This document shows positions 1 to 10,982 of a stretch of 64,000 bases of DNA, one piece after another (position 1 is the stretch's first letter; each line of letters opens with the position of its first letter). This DNA is from Tuctoria greenei (Eukaryota; Streptophyta; Magnoliopsida; Poales; Poaceae): positions 156,470,592-156,534,591 of the forward strand of contig JAYESD010000011.1 of the NCBI GenBank assembly GCA_036927565.1, written 5' to 3'. The notes under the pieces were generated by a model, which saw nothing but the letters and a program-made list of their open reading frames with translations, was not told where the DNA came from and searched no databases. A program made the position numbers and the translations under genes.

Positions 1-2593
1 GCAAAGCTGACGGTAGACACGGCCTAGAACTCCGCATTATCGCCATTAAAATCCCAATCTTGACCTGCAACTGTTGGGGTGGGGGATTGCAAGAGTGAGT
101 ACATGTCGTACTCAGCAAGTGTGGAAAGTATGACATGTGGCTGATTCAAATGACGACAATAATAATGGTAAAGTGCTGAAAAGTACATTAAAACATTTGA
201 AAAGCAATATATGTATTATGTGTATGTAGAATAAACCCATCATAATCATAAGTAAAACCATAATACCAAACTGAATTCATTACCATCATCAATAATTCCA
301 GATTTCACCATTGTCAATGACCATGTTCAGAAATTAATCCATAACCATCCATAACCATTACCAAACCATAGCCATTACGAAACCATAACCATCCCAAATT
401 CCAATTTCCCTCTAATCATGGAAGTTGTCCAGGTGCTCATAACCGGGAGCACGGCTATCATGATAGTTTTAGTTAATACTCTGCAGAGTTTGTACCTCTT
501 TACCCACGTGTCCGTGATTTCATCACCCTTCGGCGACTAAGAACCTCCCTTATGCCCATGACCCGTCGGTCACATTACACACTTCCGTTGGTGTGTGGCC
601 AAGAGATCACAAAATAGCCTTTACAAAGGGATTACTAGCCTATTTAGACCCCACTGAGGTTTCACCGGTGGCGATGTCTCCCGCAGAGCACATCTTCAAC
701 CAAGGGCCCCCTCTTGAGCCGTTCGGATCCCAGGGTAGTCCCACCAATCAACAACAAACCCAATCCGACTACCCCTTCCCCGAGCATCCACAACGGTCCA
801 AACAGCACTAGCAAAGCCCTAATTAATCAGCTACGCCGCACCCATAACTTGGCCTCGTGGTGGCACTGTAGTCCTGGCTTATTCTCGCATGAACCGGTCC
901 TTAGATCTAAAGCAAGCAAACCACCGTAACATCCAACCCATCCACATACCAGGCTTGCTTAGATCATCCATTACCCTACCATGTTTAACCAGTTCATGTT
1001 AACCATAATCTCATCCATGCCTAATTAAATTGAGTGATATAGTTGTTTCCCATCCCAGTTGATTAAGCGAAGCAAAAGGGTAAAAACCCTTCCCGACTCT
1101 CTACCATAAATTCCAGGTGACAAGGGTGGTTTAACAAGTCTAGTAAACTTCCTACCATAGGATTCCCATCAATTTGACACAAGCATGCAGTTTTGCAAAC
1201 AAAACATTTATTTTAAAACAGGATCAATATGCTTCAAGGACACTTGCCTTGCTCTTGCTGTTGATTAGGGTCAAAGCCTTCAAACTCCTGATGTTGTAGA
1301 TCCTCCGCGGCACTTTCTAGCGCAAATCCGTCTAATCCACACAATAAACATACAAGACAAGAAACACAATCAAAGAGTGCACAAATATTACTCAATATGA
1401 CATGACATGCATGATTGATGCAATGCAAGGTAGAACTTGTTACTAGATTGCTTTTAATGATCACTAACTAGTTCTAATAGATTTTATCAAGTTTATACAG
1501 GTTTGGATTCGATTAGATCAAATTTTAGAATTAATTCAACACAATTTAACCAGAAAGATCGGACTAGTCCGCTTGGGACCGGACAAGTCCGCACTCTGCG
1601 AGATCAGCGGATTAGGGTTTTCTAGATCGACGTGAATTTGGAGATTAGGGGTTGAATTCTCGTAAGGAAAAGAGAATAGAAGGTATACCAGGTGTTTAGA
1701 ACCCCAATGAACCAAGAAACTTGGAGGTAACACTTGGATCCTGATGATCTAGGGTTGGTGATGAACTTGGGGATGAATTGGTGGTGAAGGACGAAACTTG
1801 GTGGAGATCTTGATCCTCCTTCGTTTCCTCCTCTTCTTCTTCTTGTTTGGGATCTTCTCCTCCCTCCTTGATGGTGGCTCCCCACGAACTAGGGTTTGGG
1901 TGGGTGGAAAAGTGGCAAATAGATGTCAAACCAAGGGGTGGGGTTGTTTATATAGAGGTGGAGGCTAGGGTTAGATGGATTTCGAGTTTTGGGATGAGTA
2001 GAGGCCGGTTTAGAGTCCCACATGGGCTCTAAAAGAGTTGGGCACGACGTCCCTAGGCCCACTTGATGTGAAACCCAAGAAACAAGTCGTAAAACAAAAG
2101 GTCAATCTCGGAGTCACGAAATATCGGACAAGTCCGAACAGGACCGGACTAGTCTGAAGTCGTCCAGAGAGAAAATCGGACAAGTCTGGCCAAAAATCGG
2201 ACAAGTCCGATCTTAGTCAGAAAGGAAAACGGACAAGTCCGCTGGAACACCGGACTAGTCCGGAAAAGTCCAGGGACTTAGCAAATTTTCAAGGATTCAT
2301 GGAATATCGGACTAGTCCGCACAAAATCGGACAAGTCCGAAAGTTTCCAGAGCCAAAATCGGACTAGTCCGCAGCAAAAACGGACAAGTCCGTTTTTAGT
2401 CAGAGAGAAATCGGACTAGTCCTCAGTAAAATCGGACTAGTCCGCACTTTCCTGCGTTTTAAGTGCGGTTTTGCTCCAAATCAATTTTAAATGCTCCGAA
2501 TCAATGTTAAACTCGTTCCTCTTGTTGTGGGCTAATGTTAAACATGTATATGAGTGCATGTAGGGCATGATGCATGAAAATGAGGGTGTTACA
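1..2593 (-). repeat. Tekay 3' LTR (partial)
   Basis: Direct repeat of 7722-10315, nearly identical along its whole length. In element orientation it begins TGTAACACCC at 2593, directly after the polypurine tract. It holds the same palindrome array (2125-2444) and TATA motif (1947-1954 read on the minus strand) as the 5' LTR. Short open frames inside it have no recognisable domain and are repeated in the other LTR; I treat them as chance. Confidence 0.95.
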
Positions 2594-5500
2594 AACCTAC
2601 CCCCCTTAAAATGAATCTCGCCCTCGAGATTCGACGCGGAAGAGAAGAGATGGGGAAATTCCTTCTTGAGATCATCTTCTAGCTCCCATGTTGCTTCTTT
2701 TTCGGTATGGTGCTTCCATTGGACTTTACACCATCGAATCACCTTGTTCCTTGTGACTCTCTCCTTGGTTTCCAAGATCTTGATCGGTTGCTCGGCATAC
2801 GTCAAATTTTCCTCTAGTTCCAATTCTTCCATTGGCACTTGATCTTCCGGTACTCTCAAACACTTCTTGAGCTGGGAAACATGAAACACATCATGTACGT
2901 CTGAAAGATGAGCTGGCATCTCCAACTTATATGCTACTTCTCCTCTTTTGTCCAAAATCTTGAATGGTCCAATATAACGAGGTGCGAGCTTACCCCTTAT
3001 GTTAAACCTCTTATGACCTCTCATTGGTGACACCTTGAGGTAAACAAAATCTCCTATTTCAAAGGCTAATTTCCTTCTCCTATTATCCGCATAGCCTTTT
3101 TGCCTTGATTGGGCAGCCCTCAAGTTTCCACGAATTATTTGGACTTGCTTTTCGGCTTCTTGCAACACGTCCGGACCAAATACTTGAGTTTCTCCTGCCT
3201 CATTCCAGAATAAAGGTGTCCTACACTTCCTCCCATAAAGCGCTTCATATGGCGACATTTTCAAGCTTGCTTGGTAACTATTGTTGTATGAAAATTCCGC
3301 GTATGGCAAGCTTTTGTCCCAACTTTTCCCATGCTTTAAAGCACAAGCTCTTAACATGTCCTCCAAAATCTGATTGGTCCTCTCGGTTTGTCCATCCGTT
3401 TGAGGATGATATGCTGAACTAAAATTCAACCTCGTTCCCAAAGCTTCATGCAATTTTTGCCAAAATCTGGAGGTAAATTGAGAACCTCTATCCGAGACTA
3501 TCTTCTTAGGGACTCCATGTCGACACACAATATGCTCCATGTATATTTCGGCCAATCGTGCAGCTGTATACTTGGTCTTCACAGGGACAAAATGAGCTGA
3601 CTTAGTTAAGCGATCCACAATTACCCAAATTGAGTCATACCCGGACTGAGTACGGGGTAACCCAACTATGAAGTCCATTCCAATTTCTTCCCACTTCCAT
3701 TCCGGAATCTTCAACGGTTGCAATAATCCGGCTGGCCTTTGATGTTCCGCCTTGACTCGTTGGCACACATCACATAATGCAACATATTCAGCTATGTCCT
3801 TTTTCATGCTATCCCACCAATAGCAAGTCTTCAAATCCTTGTACATCTTCGTACAACCAGGGTGAATTGAGTATGGCGAGTCATGTGCCTCCTTTAATAT
3901 TGTTTCTCGAATATGCTTTACATTAGGCACAACAATTCTCTTTCCAATCCATAAGGTACCATGTTCGTCTTCATCAAATCTGAATTCTCTTCCTTCTTTG
4001 ATTCTTTCCTTGATTTCCTTGATCTCCTCATCCGTGGTTTGTGCTTCTCGAATTTCTTGCTCCAAGGTTGGGTTTAACTCCATCATCTCCATCTCATTTA
4101 CAAACCCAAGGTTCAACCGTTCAAACTCCTTGCATAACTCGGACGGTAACTCTCGAACTGTAAGTTGATGGCTTACTCCTTTTCTACTCAAAGCATCGGC
4201 CACTACATTGGCTTTTCCCGGATGATAGTTGATCCCCAAATCATAATCTTTGATGAGTTCCAACCATCTTCGTTGCCTCAAGTTCAGATCTGTTTGTGTG
4301 AAAATATACTTCAAACTCTTATGATCCGTGTAAATTTCACACCTATGTCCCAGAATATAGTGTCTCCCAATCTTCAATGCATGTACCACGGCTGCTAGTT
4401 CAAGATCATGCGTGGGGTAATTCTGCTCATGTTTCTTCAATTGTCTCGACGCATAGGCGACCACTTGACCTCCTTGCATCAATACACATCCAAGCCCTTG
4501 TTTTGATGCGTCACAATAAATGTCAAAACTCTTGCTTACATCCGGCAATACCAAAACTGGGGCTGTTGTCAACCGCTTCTTCAACTCCTCAAAACTCTCT
4601 TGACACGCTTGAGTCCATTGGAATGCCTTTCCCTTCGTTAGCAACTCCGTCATAGGCTTGGCTATCTTAGAAAAATCCTTGATAAACCGACGGTAATATC
4701 CAGCCATCCCAAGAAAACTCCTTATTTCCTTGACGTTTTGCGGTGGTTCCCACTTCAACACGTCTCTCACTTTTCCGGGGTCAACCGATACTCCTCCTCC
4801 TGAGATTATATGACCCAAAAATGGCACCTCTTTCAACCAAAACTGGCACTTGTTGAACTTGGCATACAATTGATGCTCCCTCAATTTCTGCAGCGTAAGC
4901 CTCAGGTGTTCCTCATGTTCCTTCTCATCCTTCGAGTAGATCATAATATCATCTATAAACACCACAACGAACTTATCTAAGTACTCCATGAAGACTTTAT
5001 TCATGAGGTACATAAAGTAGGCAGGTGCATTTGTCAATCCAAAAGACATCACAGTGTACTCATAAGATCCATACCGTGTCCTAAAAGCTGTCTTGGGTAT
5101 GTCCGATGGTCTAATCTTCATTTGAAAATATCCCGACCTTAAGTCAATCTTAGAGAAGACACAAGCACCCTTCATCTGATCAAACAAGTCTTCTATGCGT
5201 GGCAAGGTGTACTTGTTCTTGATTGTTACCTCGTTGAGAGCTCGGTAATCCACGCACATCCTTTGGGATCCGTCCTTCTTGTCCACAAATAGAACGGGCG
5301 CTCCCCAAGGTGAAGAGCTTGGGCGAATAAAACCCTTCTCTAATTGCTCTTGAATTTGTTTCTTGAGCTCCGCTAATTCCATAGGAGGCATCCTATACGG
5401 CCTCTTAGCTATAGGTGCAGTTCCAGGTATTAAATCAATAACAAACTCAATGTCTCGATCAGGTGGCATACCTGGCAACTCGTCCGGAAAGACATCCAAA

Positions 5501-7155
5501 AATTCACACACCACCGGAATCTCCTCAATTGCGACACCGTCCATATGATTCAATTCCAATTGCTTCGGTGCGGTTTGAGATGCTTCAAATTCTACAGTTA
5601 TCCCTTCCTCATTGGTCAACTTCACTGTCTTTGTGGCACATTCAATAACCCCATTGTGCTTCCTCAACCAGTCCATACCAAGTATAATATCCAACCCTTG
5701 AGAATCTAAAACAATGAGGTTGGCGGAGAAGTCTACCCCCCTTATTCTAAGGCTTACTTTTGGACATACTATATTTGTCCTCATCTCTCCTCCAGGAGAC
5801 TTAACCAACAGAGTAAACTTCATATGAGAGATAGGCAAACTATACTTGGCAACATACTTCGATGCAATGAATGAATGCGATGCTCCAGAATCAAATAACA
5901 TAGTCGCGGGGTTGGAGTTGGCGAGAAACATACCAATGACCACGTCATCCGCTTGTTGAGCATCCTCCGTAGAGACATGGTTCACGTTGCCACGAGCAAA
6001 ATTTTGCTGTCCACGGCTTCCTTGTGGCTGTCCTCCATTAGGTCTTGGGTTTTGCCTCGAGGTATTGCTTCCTTGACCAAGGCCCGACTTAGGACATTGA
6101 TTCGCAAAGTGTCCAGCTTCTCCACAAGTATAACACTTCTTAACTCCACCAGAATTATTGGGACGAGCTTGGTTTTGAACATTGGCTCCAGGAAAATCAG
6201 CACGAGGTGCATAAGGCATCGGAGGCCTAGGTGCTTGTATGACAGGGCGCTGCTGCACAAACTGAGTTGGGCGCGGTGCATAACCAGGGCGCTGAGCAGG
6301 AATAGAGGAGCTGTAATGAGGCGCATTGGGCGGCGCAAAGCGAGGGCGCACATTACTTCCTTGTTGCTGTCCTTGATATGGCGCCTTCCTCTTGATTTCT
6401 TGCTCCATCTCACGGATCTTGTTCTCAACCACAATTGCTTTATCCACAAGCTTCTGAAAATTGACATAATCACAGTTGAGCAATTGCACTTGGATCGTAT
6501 TGTTCAATCCCCTCATGAACAAGTATTGCTTCCGGCTGTCCCGGCTAACATCCTCAGGTGCATACCTTGAGAGTTGAGTGAATTTATTGAGATATTCACT
6601 CACGCTTGATCTTCCTTGCCTTAAATTCTCAAATTCTTGCCTCTTCAAAATCATAACACCCTCGGGCACATAATGAGAACGAAAATTCTCCTTGAATTCG
6701 GCCCAAGTAATTCTCTCTTGATTCTCATGAGCACTGCAATAAGAATCCCACCAATCTGCAGCTGCTCCAACGAGTTGATGAGAAGCAAATAGCACCTTCT
6801 CCCGGTCACTGCATTGGACAATGGCTAGCTTCTTCTCCACGGACTTGAGCCAATCATCAGCATCCATAGGGTCAGCAGCTTGAGAAAAGGTTGGTGGCCT
6901 AGTCCTCATAAACTCTCCCAATCGGTTGTGAGGAGGTGGGGGTGGCGGTGGAGGCATGTGGGGCTGATTGTTGATATTGCCAGCCTGCAGCTGTCCCATA
7001 GTTTGTATCATGGTCTGCATGAGCTGGTTTTGCATGGCCAATAGCTGCTCGATGTTGATAGCTCCCTGAGCAGGTCCTTGTCCATGGTCGTTTTGAGGCA
7101 CTCCATTGTTCTCCTCTTCATCATTGCCATCCCTCTGGTTGCGAGTCCTCACCAT
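2437..7155 (-). CDS. Tekay gag-pol polyprotein (single 1572-aa frame)
   Basis: Encodes capsid, protease, reverse transcriptase, RNase H and integrase, which package, copy and insert the element. Domains in order by residue: gag about 90-240; zinc knuckle CYTCGEAGHFANQC near 340; aspartic protease DSGASHS near 420; RT about 590-800 with FIDD near 733; RNase H starting at YCDAS near 878; integrase zinc motif H-H-C-C near 1097-1135; integrase DDE core with D in GMDFIVG, D in SDRGSQF and E in GQTERTN; C-terminal chromodomain-like segment near 1456-1500, typical of chromoviruses that target heterochromatin. The frame is uninterrupted and the catalytic residues I checked are present, so it looks potentially functional. 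The start is the first ATG after the primer site. The last 52 or so codons are encoded by the 3' LTR. Confidence 0.96.
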   Translation of the reverse strand: MVRTRNQRDGNDEEENNGVPQNDHGQGPAQGAINIEQLLAMQNQLMQTMIQTMGQLQAGNINNQPHMPPPPPPPPHNRLGEFMRTRPPTFSQAADPMDADDWLKSVEKKLAIVQCSDREKVLFASHQLVGAAADWWDSYCSAHENQERITWAEFKENFRSHYVPEGVMILKRQEFENLRQGRSSVSEYLNKFTQLSRYAPEDVSRDSRKQYLFMRGLNNTIQVQLLNCDYVNFQKLVDKAIVVENKIREMEQEIKRKAPYQGQQQGSNVRPRFAPPNAPHYSSSIPAQRPGYAPRPTQFVQQRPVIQAPRPPMPYAPRADFPGANVQNQARPNNSGGVKKCYTCGEAGHFANQCPKSGLGQGSNTSRQNPRPNGGQPQGSRGQQNFARGNVNHVSTEDAQQADDVVIGMFLANSNPATMLFDSGASHSFIASKYVAKYSLPISHMKFTLLVKSPGGEMRTNIVCPKVSLRIRGVDFSANLIVLDSQGLDIILGMDWLRKHNGVIECATKTVKLTNEEGITVEFEASQTAPKQLELNHMDGVAIEEIPVVCEFLDVFPDELPGMPPDRDIEFVIDLIPGTAPIAKRPYRMPPMELAELKKQIQEQLEKGFIRPSSSPWGAPVLFVDKKDGSQRMCVDYRALNEVTIKNKYTLPRIEDLFDQMKGACVFSKIDLRSGYFQMKIRPSDIPKTAFRTRYGSYEYTVMSFGLTNAPAYFMYLMNKVFMEYLDKFVVVFIDDIMIYSKDEKEHEEHLRLTLQKLREHQLYAKFNKCQFWLKEVPFLGHIISGGGVSVDPGKVRDVLKWEPPQNVKEIRSFLGMAGYYRRFIKDFSKIAKPMTELLTKGKAFQWTQACQESFEELKKRLTTAPVLVLPDVSKSFDIYCDASKQGLGCVLMQGGQVVAYASRQLKKHEQNYPTHDLELAAVVHALKIGRHYILGHRCEIYTDHKSLKYIFTQTDLNLRQRRWLELIKDYDLGINYHPGKANVVADALSRKGVSHQLTVRELPSELCKEFERLNLGFVNEMEMMELNPTLEQEIREAQTTDEEIKEIKERIKEGREFRFDEDEHGTLWIGKRIVVPNVKHIRETILKEAHDSPYSIHPGCTKMYKDLKTCYWWDSMKKDIAEYVALCDVCQRVKAEHQRPAGLLQPLKIPEWKWEEIGMDFIVGLPRTQSGYDSIWVIVDRLTKSAHFVPVKTKYTAARLAEIYMEHIVCRHGVPKKIVSDRGSQFTSRFWQKLHEALGTRLNFSSAYHPQTDGQTERTNQILEDMLRACALKHGKSWDKSLPYAEFSYNNSYQASLKMSPYEALYGRKCRTPLFWNEAGETQVFGPDVLQEAEKQVQIIRGNLRAAQSRQKGYADNRRRKLAFEIGDFVYLKVSPMRGHKRFNIRGKLAPRYIGPFKILDKRGEVAYKLEMPAHLSDVHDVFHVSQLKKCLRVPEDQVPMEELELEENLTYAEQPIKILETKERVTRNKVIRWCKVQWKHHTEKEATWELEDDLKKEFPHLFSSASNLEGEIHFKGGRFVTPSFSCIMPYMHSYTCLTLAHNKRNEFNIDSEHLKLIWSKTALKTQESAD
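2596..2610 (-). other. Polypurine tract of the Tekay element
   Basis: On the minus strand a purine run (AAGGGGGGTAGG) lies 2 bp upstream of the TGTAACA start of the 3' LTR, the expected site of plus-strand DNA priming. It is also translated, because the gag-pol frame runs through it into the LTR. Confidence 0.9.
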
Positions 7156-7408
7156 CTGAAGAAAAGCAGTAGGTAAGAATTAGAAAACGCCCCAACTATA
7201 TGCATCAAGGGATATGAAACTAAACAACTAGCTACACTAGCCTAGGTGGACATGGAAATGCTAAGGCATCCCAAAATCCTCTATTAAGCACACAAGCAGC
7301 AATATATATAGCAAGCAGCACTCCAAGCAAAAACACATCGATTCCTGAGTGCTCCTATGTGCTCTAAAGTGTCCATTCTATCTAGGCTGCATCCTACGGT
7401 CAACCTGT

Positions 7409-7421
7409 GGCTCTGATACCA
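7409..7421 (-). other. Primer binding site, initiator tRNA-Met type
   Basis: The minus strand reads TGGTATCAGAGCC, the common plant initiator-Met primer complement. It lies 3 bp inside the 5' LTR end and about 250 bp upstream of the gag start codon. Confidence 0.93.
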
Positions 7422-9667
7422 ATCTGTGACGCCCGGTTCCGAAAATGAACCAAGCTAACGCATATGTGTGCCCAGGATGTTCATCACACATACACGAGTG
7501 CAATCACAAAAGAGTATACAGAAAATTACCACAGAACAAGATTAATTAACCAAATTTTATTACACAAACCATATTATCCTCGAATACAAGCTCTAATGAA
7601 TATTAATGACAAGTTCAACTAATGCAGCGGAAATAAACTAATTAAACAACTAAGCAAACTAAGCAACTATGCAGCATAAGCGACAGGGTATGTATATGCG
7701 CAGCTCCAATCCACACCACAGGCAAAGCTGACGGTAGACACGGCCTAGAACTCCGCATTATCGCCATTAAAATCCCAATCTTGACCTGCAACTGTTGGGG
7801 TGGGGGATTGCAAGAGTGAGTACATGTCGTACTCAGCAAGTGTGGAAAGTATGACATGTGGCTGATTCAAATGACGACAATAATAATGGTAAAGTGCTGA
7901 AAAGTACATTAAAACATTTGAAAAGCAATATATGTATTATGTGTATGTAGAATAAACCCATCATAATCATAAGTAAAACCATAATACCAAACTGAATTCA
8001 TTACCATCATCAATAATTCCAGATTTCACCATTGTCAATGACCATGTTCAGAAATTAATCCATAACCATCCATAACCATTACCAAACCATAGCCATTACG
8101 AAACCATAACCATCCCAAATTCCAATTTCCCTCTAATCATGGAAGTTGTCCAGGTGCTCATAACCGGGAGCACGGCTATCATGATAGTTTTAGTTAATAC
8201 TCTGCAGAGTTTGTACCTCTTTACCCACGTGTCCGTGATTTCATCACCCTTCGGCGACTAAGAACCTCCCTTATGCCCATGACCCGTCGGTCACATTACA
8301 CACTTCCGTTGGTGTGTGGCCAAGAGATCACAAAATAGCCTTTACAAAGGGATTACTAGCCTATTTAGACCCCACTGAGGTTTCACCGGTGGCGATGTCT
8401 CCCGCAGAGCACATCTTCAACCAAGGGCCCCCTCTTGAGCCGTTCGGATCCCAGGGTAGTCCCACCAATCAACAACAAACCCAATTCGACTACCCCTTCC
8501 CCGAGCATCCACAACGGTCCAAACAGCACTAGCAAAGCCCTAATTAATCAGCTACGCCGCACCCATAACTTGGCCTCGTGGTGGCACTGTAGTCCTGGCT
8601 TATTCTCGCATGAACCGGTCCTTAGATCTAAAGCAAGCAAACCACCGTAACATCCAACCCATCCACATACCAGGCTTGCTTAGATCATCCATTACCCTAC
8701 CATGTTTAACCAGTTCATGTTAACCATAATCTCATCCATGCCTAATTAAATTGAGTGATATAGTTGTTTCCCATCCCAGTTGATTAAGCGAAGCAAAAGG
8801 GTAAAAACCCTTCCCGACTCTCTACCATAAATTCCAGGTGACAAGGGTGGTTTAACAAGTCTAGTAAACTTCCTACCATAGGATTCCCATCAATTTGACA
8901 CAAGCATGCAGTTTTGCAAACAAAACATTTATTTTAAAACAGGATCAATATGCTTCAAGGACACTTGCCTTGCTCTTGCTGTTGATTAGGGTCAAAGCCT
9001 TCAAACTCCTAATGTTGTAGATCCTCCGCGGCACTTTCTAGCGCAAATCCGTCTAATCCACACAATAAACATACAAGACAAGAAACACAATCAAAGAGTG
9101 CACAAATATTACTCAATATGACATGACATGCATGATTGATGCAATGCAAGGTAGAACTTGTTACTAGATTGCTTTTAATGATCACTAACTAGTTCTAATA
9201 GATTTTAACAAGTTTATACAGGTTTGGATTCGATTAGATCAAATTTTAGAATTAATTCAACACAATTTAACCAGAAAGATCGGACTAGTCCGCTTGGGAC
9301 CGGACAAGTCCGCACTCTGCGAGATCAGCGGATTAGGGTTTTCTAGATCGACGTGAATTTGGAGATTAGGGGTTGAATTCTCGTAAGGAAAAGAGAATAG
9401 AAGGTATACCAGGTGTTTAGAACCCCAATGAACCAAGAAACTTGGAGGTAACACTTGGATCCTGATGATCTAGGGTTGGTGATGAACTTGGGGATGAATT
9501 GGTGGTGAAGGACGAAACTTGGTGGAGATCTTGATCCTCCTTCGTTTCCTCCTCTTCTTCTTCTTGTTTGGGATCTTCTCCTCCCTCCTTGATGGTGGCT
9601 CCCCACGAACTAGGGTTTGGGTGGGTGGAAAAGTGGCAAATAGATGTCAAACCAAGGGGTGGGGTTG

Positions 9668-9675
9668 TTTATATA
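9668..9675 (-). promoter_or_regulatory. TATA box of the Tekay 5' LTR
   Basis: The minus strand reads TATATAAA about 640 bp inside the LTR from its U3 end, with the palindrome array upstream in transcription direction. The same motif is at 1947-1954 in the 3' LTR. Promoter activity is inferred from motif and position only. Confidence 0.6.
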
Positions 9676-9845
9676 GAGGTGGAGGCTAGGGTTAGATGGA
9701 TTTCGAGTTTTGGGATGAGTAGAGGCCGGTTTAGAGTCCCACATGGGCTCTAAAAGAGTTGGGCACGACGTCCCTAGGCCCACTTGACGTGAAACCCAAG
9801 AAACAAGTCGTAAAACAAAAGGTCAATCTCGGAGTCACGAAATAT

Positions 9846-10165
9846 CGGACAAGTCCGAACAAGACCGGACTAGTCCGAAGTCGTCCAGAGAGAAAATCGG
9901 ACAAGTCTGGCCAAAAATCGGACAAGTCCGATCTTAGTCAGAAAGGAAAACGGACAAGTCCGCTGGAACACCGGACTAGTCCGGAAAAGTCCAGGGACTT
10001 AGCAAATTTTCAAGGATTCATGGAATATCGGACTAGTCCGCACAAAATCGGACAAGTCCGAAAGTTTCCAGAGCCAAAATCGGACTAGTCCGCAGCAAAA
10101 ACGGACAAGTCCGTTTTTAGTCAGAGAGAAATCGGACTAGTCCTCAGTAAAATCGGACTAGTCCG
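9846..10165. repeat. Array of palindromic 12-mers in the LTR U3 region
   Basis: Twelve copies of CGGAC(A/T)AGTCCG start at 9846, 9866, 9898, 9919, 9951, 9972, 10029, 10049, 10081, 10102, 10133 and 10154. Two more lie at 9281 and 9301. Start-to-start distances are mostly 20-21 or 31-32 bp, with one of 57. The TA-centred form is a perfect palindrome. The 19-20 bp spacers resemble each other (CAGAGAGAAA-like) while the short 8-9 bp spacers vary, as in a decayed 53-bp tandem repeat whose palindromes are best kept. The array is repeated in the 3' LTR at 2125-2444. Confidence 0.95.
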
Positions 10166-10315
10166 CACTTTCCTGCGTTTTTAAGTGCGGTTTTGCTCCA
10201 AATCAATTTTAAATGCTCCGAATCAATGTTAAACTCGTTCCTCTTGTTGTGGGCTAATGTTAAACATGTATATGAGTGCATGTAGGGCATGATGCATGAA
10301 AATGAGGGTGTTACA

Positions 10316-10982
10316 GGAGCCCACCTGTTGACCAGGAAGTTGTAGAATACCGCCTAGGGAGTCACCCCTCCCTCCACGCATTGGCGGATCCTAGTTAGAG
10401 CAGGGTTGAAGGCATCCGATAACACCGGAACTTCGCTCCAAGCTTCAGTGTCAACATTGGGGAGGCCTTCGGGCAGCTCCAGCTTCTCATGCTCCTCCAC
10501 CCTGATGAAAATCCAATCCTTCTTCCAGTCGTCCCACTTCCCAGAAGGGAACGACTACAAGTACTTGTACGGGCACTTCTTGCGCTTCACAAAATAATAG
10601 AAGCCAAGTTACTCGTCACTCTTGCCGGTGGCGTGGATGGTGAAGAAGGTGCGGAAGAGCTCGACGCAGGGGGGAATGCCCACCCACATCTCGCAGAAGT
10701 GGACAAAGATCGACACCAGAAGAATGGAGTGGGAGCCAAGGTGGTACAGCTGCAGACCTAGAAGTCTAGCAGCAGCAAGAGAAAAGTGGAGAAGGGTGGG
10801 ATCAGTCCCACCATGGCGTACGCGGAGAAGTACACCATGTCGTCGGCATGCTCCTTCTCGAATGGAAGCTTGTCGGCGCGGACCTGGTGGTTGAAGAAGT
10901 CACTGGACCACCCCATGAGGGCCCGAACCTTCTTCAAATCACCGACGGTCTTGAGTTGACTCCTGCGGAGACCCAACTCCAT
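10316..10982 (-). pseudogene. Antisense ORF (aORF) N-terminal part with putative gypsy-type transposon domain, fragment A
   Basis: The frame opens at the ATG at 10982 on the minus strand (MELGLRRSQLKTVGD...) after a CT-rich leader. It encodes a conserved plant domain usually labelled putative gypsy-type transposon: GLQLYHLGSHSILL, FCEMWVGIPP and YYFVKRKKCPYKY are visible segments, though a frameshift near 10760-10790 and several stops interrupt them. The biochemical role of this domain is unknown. It reads opposite to pol, as in B and C. It is cut at 10316 by the Tekay insertion. I infer it is the N-terminal half of the protein whose coiled-coil half is seen in B and C. Confidence 0.7.

Larger units (their letters stand above)
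1..10315 (-). mobile_element. Tekay/Del-type Ty3/gypsy chromovirus, near full length (3' LTR cut by window edge)
   Basis: On the minus strand the order is 5' LTR (7425-10315), primer binding site, gag-pol, polypurine tract and 3' LTR (1-2593). Position 1 of the window corresponds to 7722, so about 297 bp of the 3' LTR lie outside. Pol order (RT, RNase H, integrase, chromodomain) and the near 2.9-kb LTRs fit the Tekay/Del clade. Comparing 1-2593 with 7722-10315 by eye, I found six substitutions and one 1-bp indel, so the insertion is young. The right flank is GGAGC; the left flank is not in the window, so the target duplication cannot be tested. The element interrupts the antisense gene of Tat fragment A. 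Confidence 0.95.
7425..10315 (-). repeat. Tekay 5' LTR (2891 bp)
   Basis: Bounded by TG...CA: the plus strand starts TGTGACGCCC at 7425 and ends GGTGTTACA at 10315. It carries the transcription start signals of the element. The end next to fragment A (10315) is the U3 start, where the array of CGGACTAGTCCG-like palindromes lies. Its near identity to the other LTR supports a recent insertion. Confidence 0.95.

Noticed and set aside
5953..6570. 205-codon plus-strand frame opposite Tekay gag
   Set aside because: It is the complement of the conserved gag and zinc-knuckle coding region, has no recognisable domain and no promoter; chance antisense frame.
9417..9650. Short Glu-rich frame just downstream of the LTR TATA motif
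   Set aside because: Present in both LTRs by identity of the repeat, no domain, overlaps two other equally short frames; probably leader sequence.
9846..10165. Regularly spaced palindromes as a CRISPR array
   Set aside because: Repeats are only 12 bp, spacers of two sizes resemble each other, the array lies in a plant LTR, and no cas genes exist.
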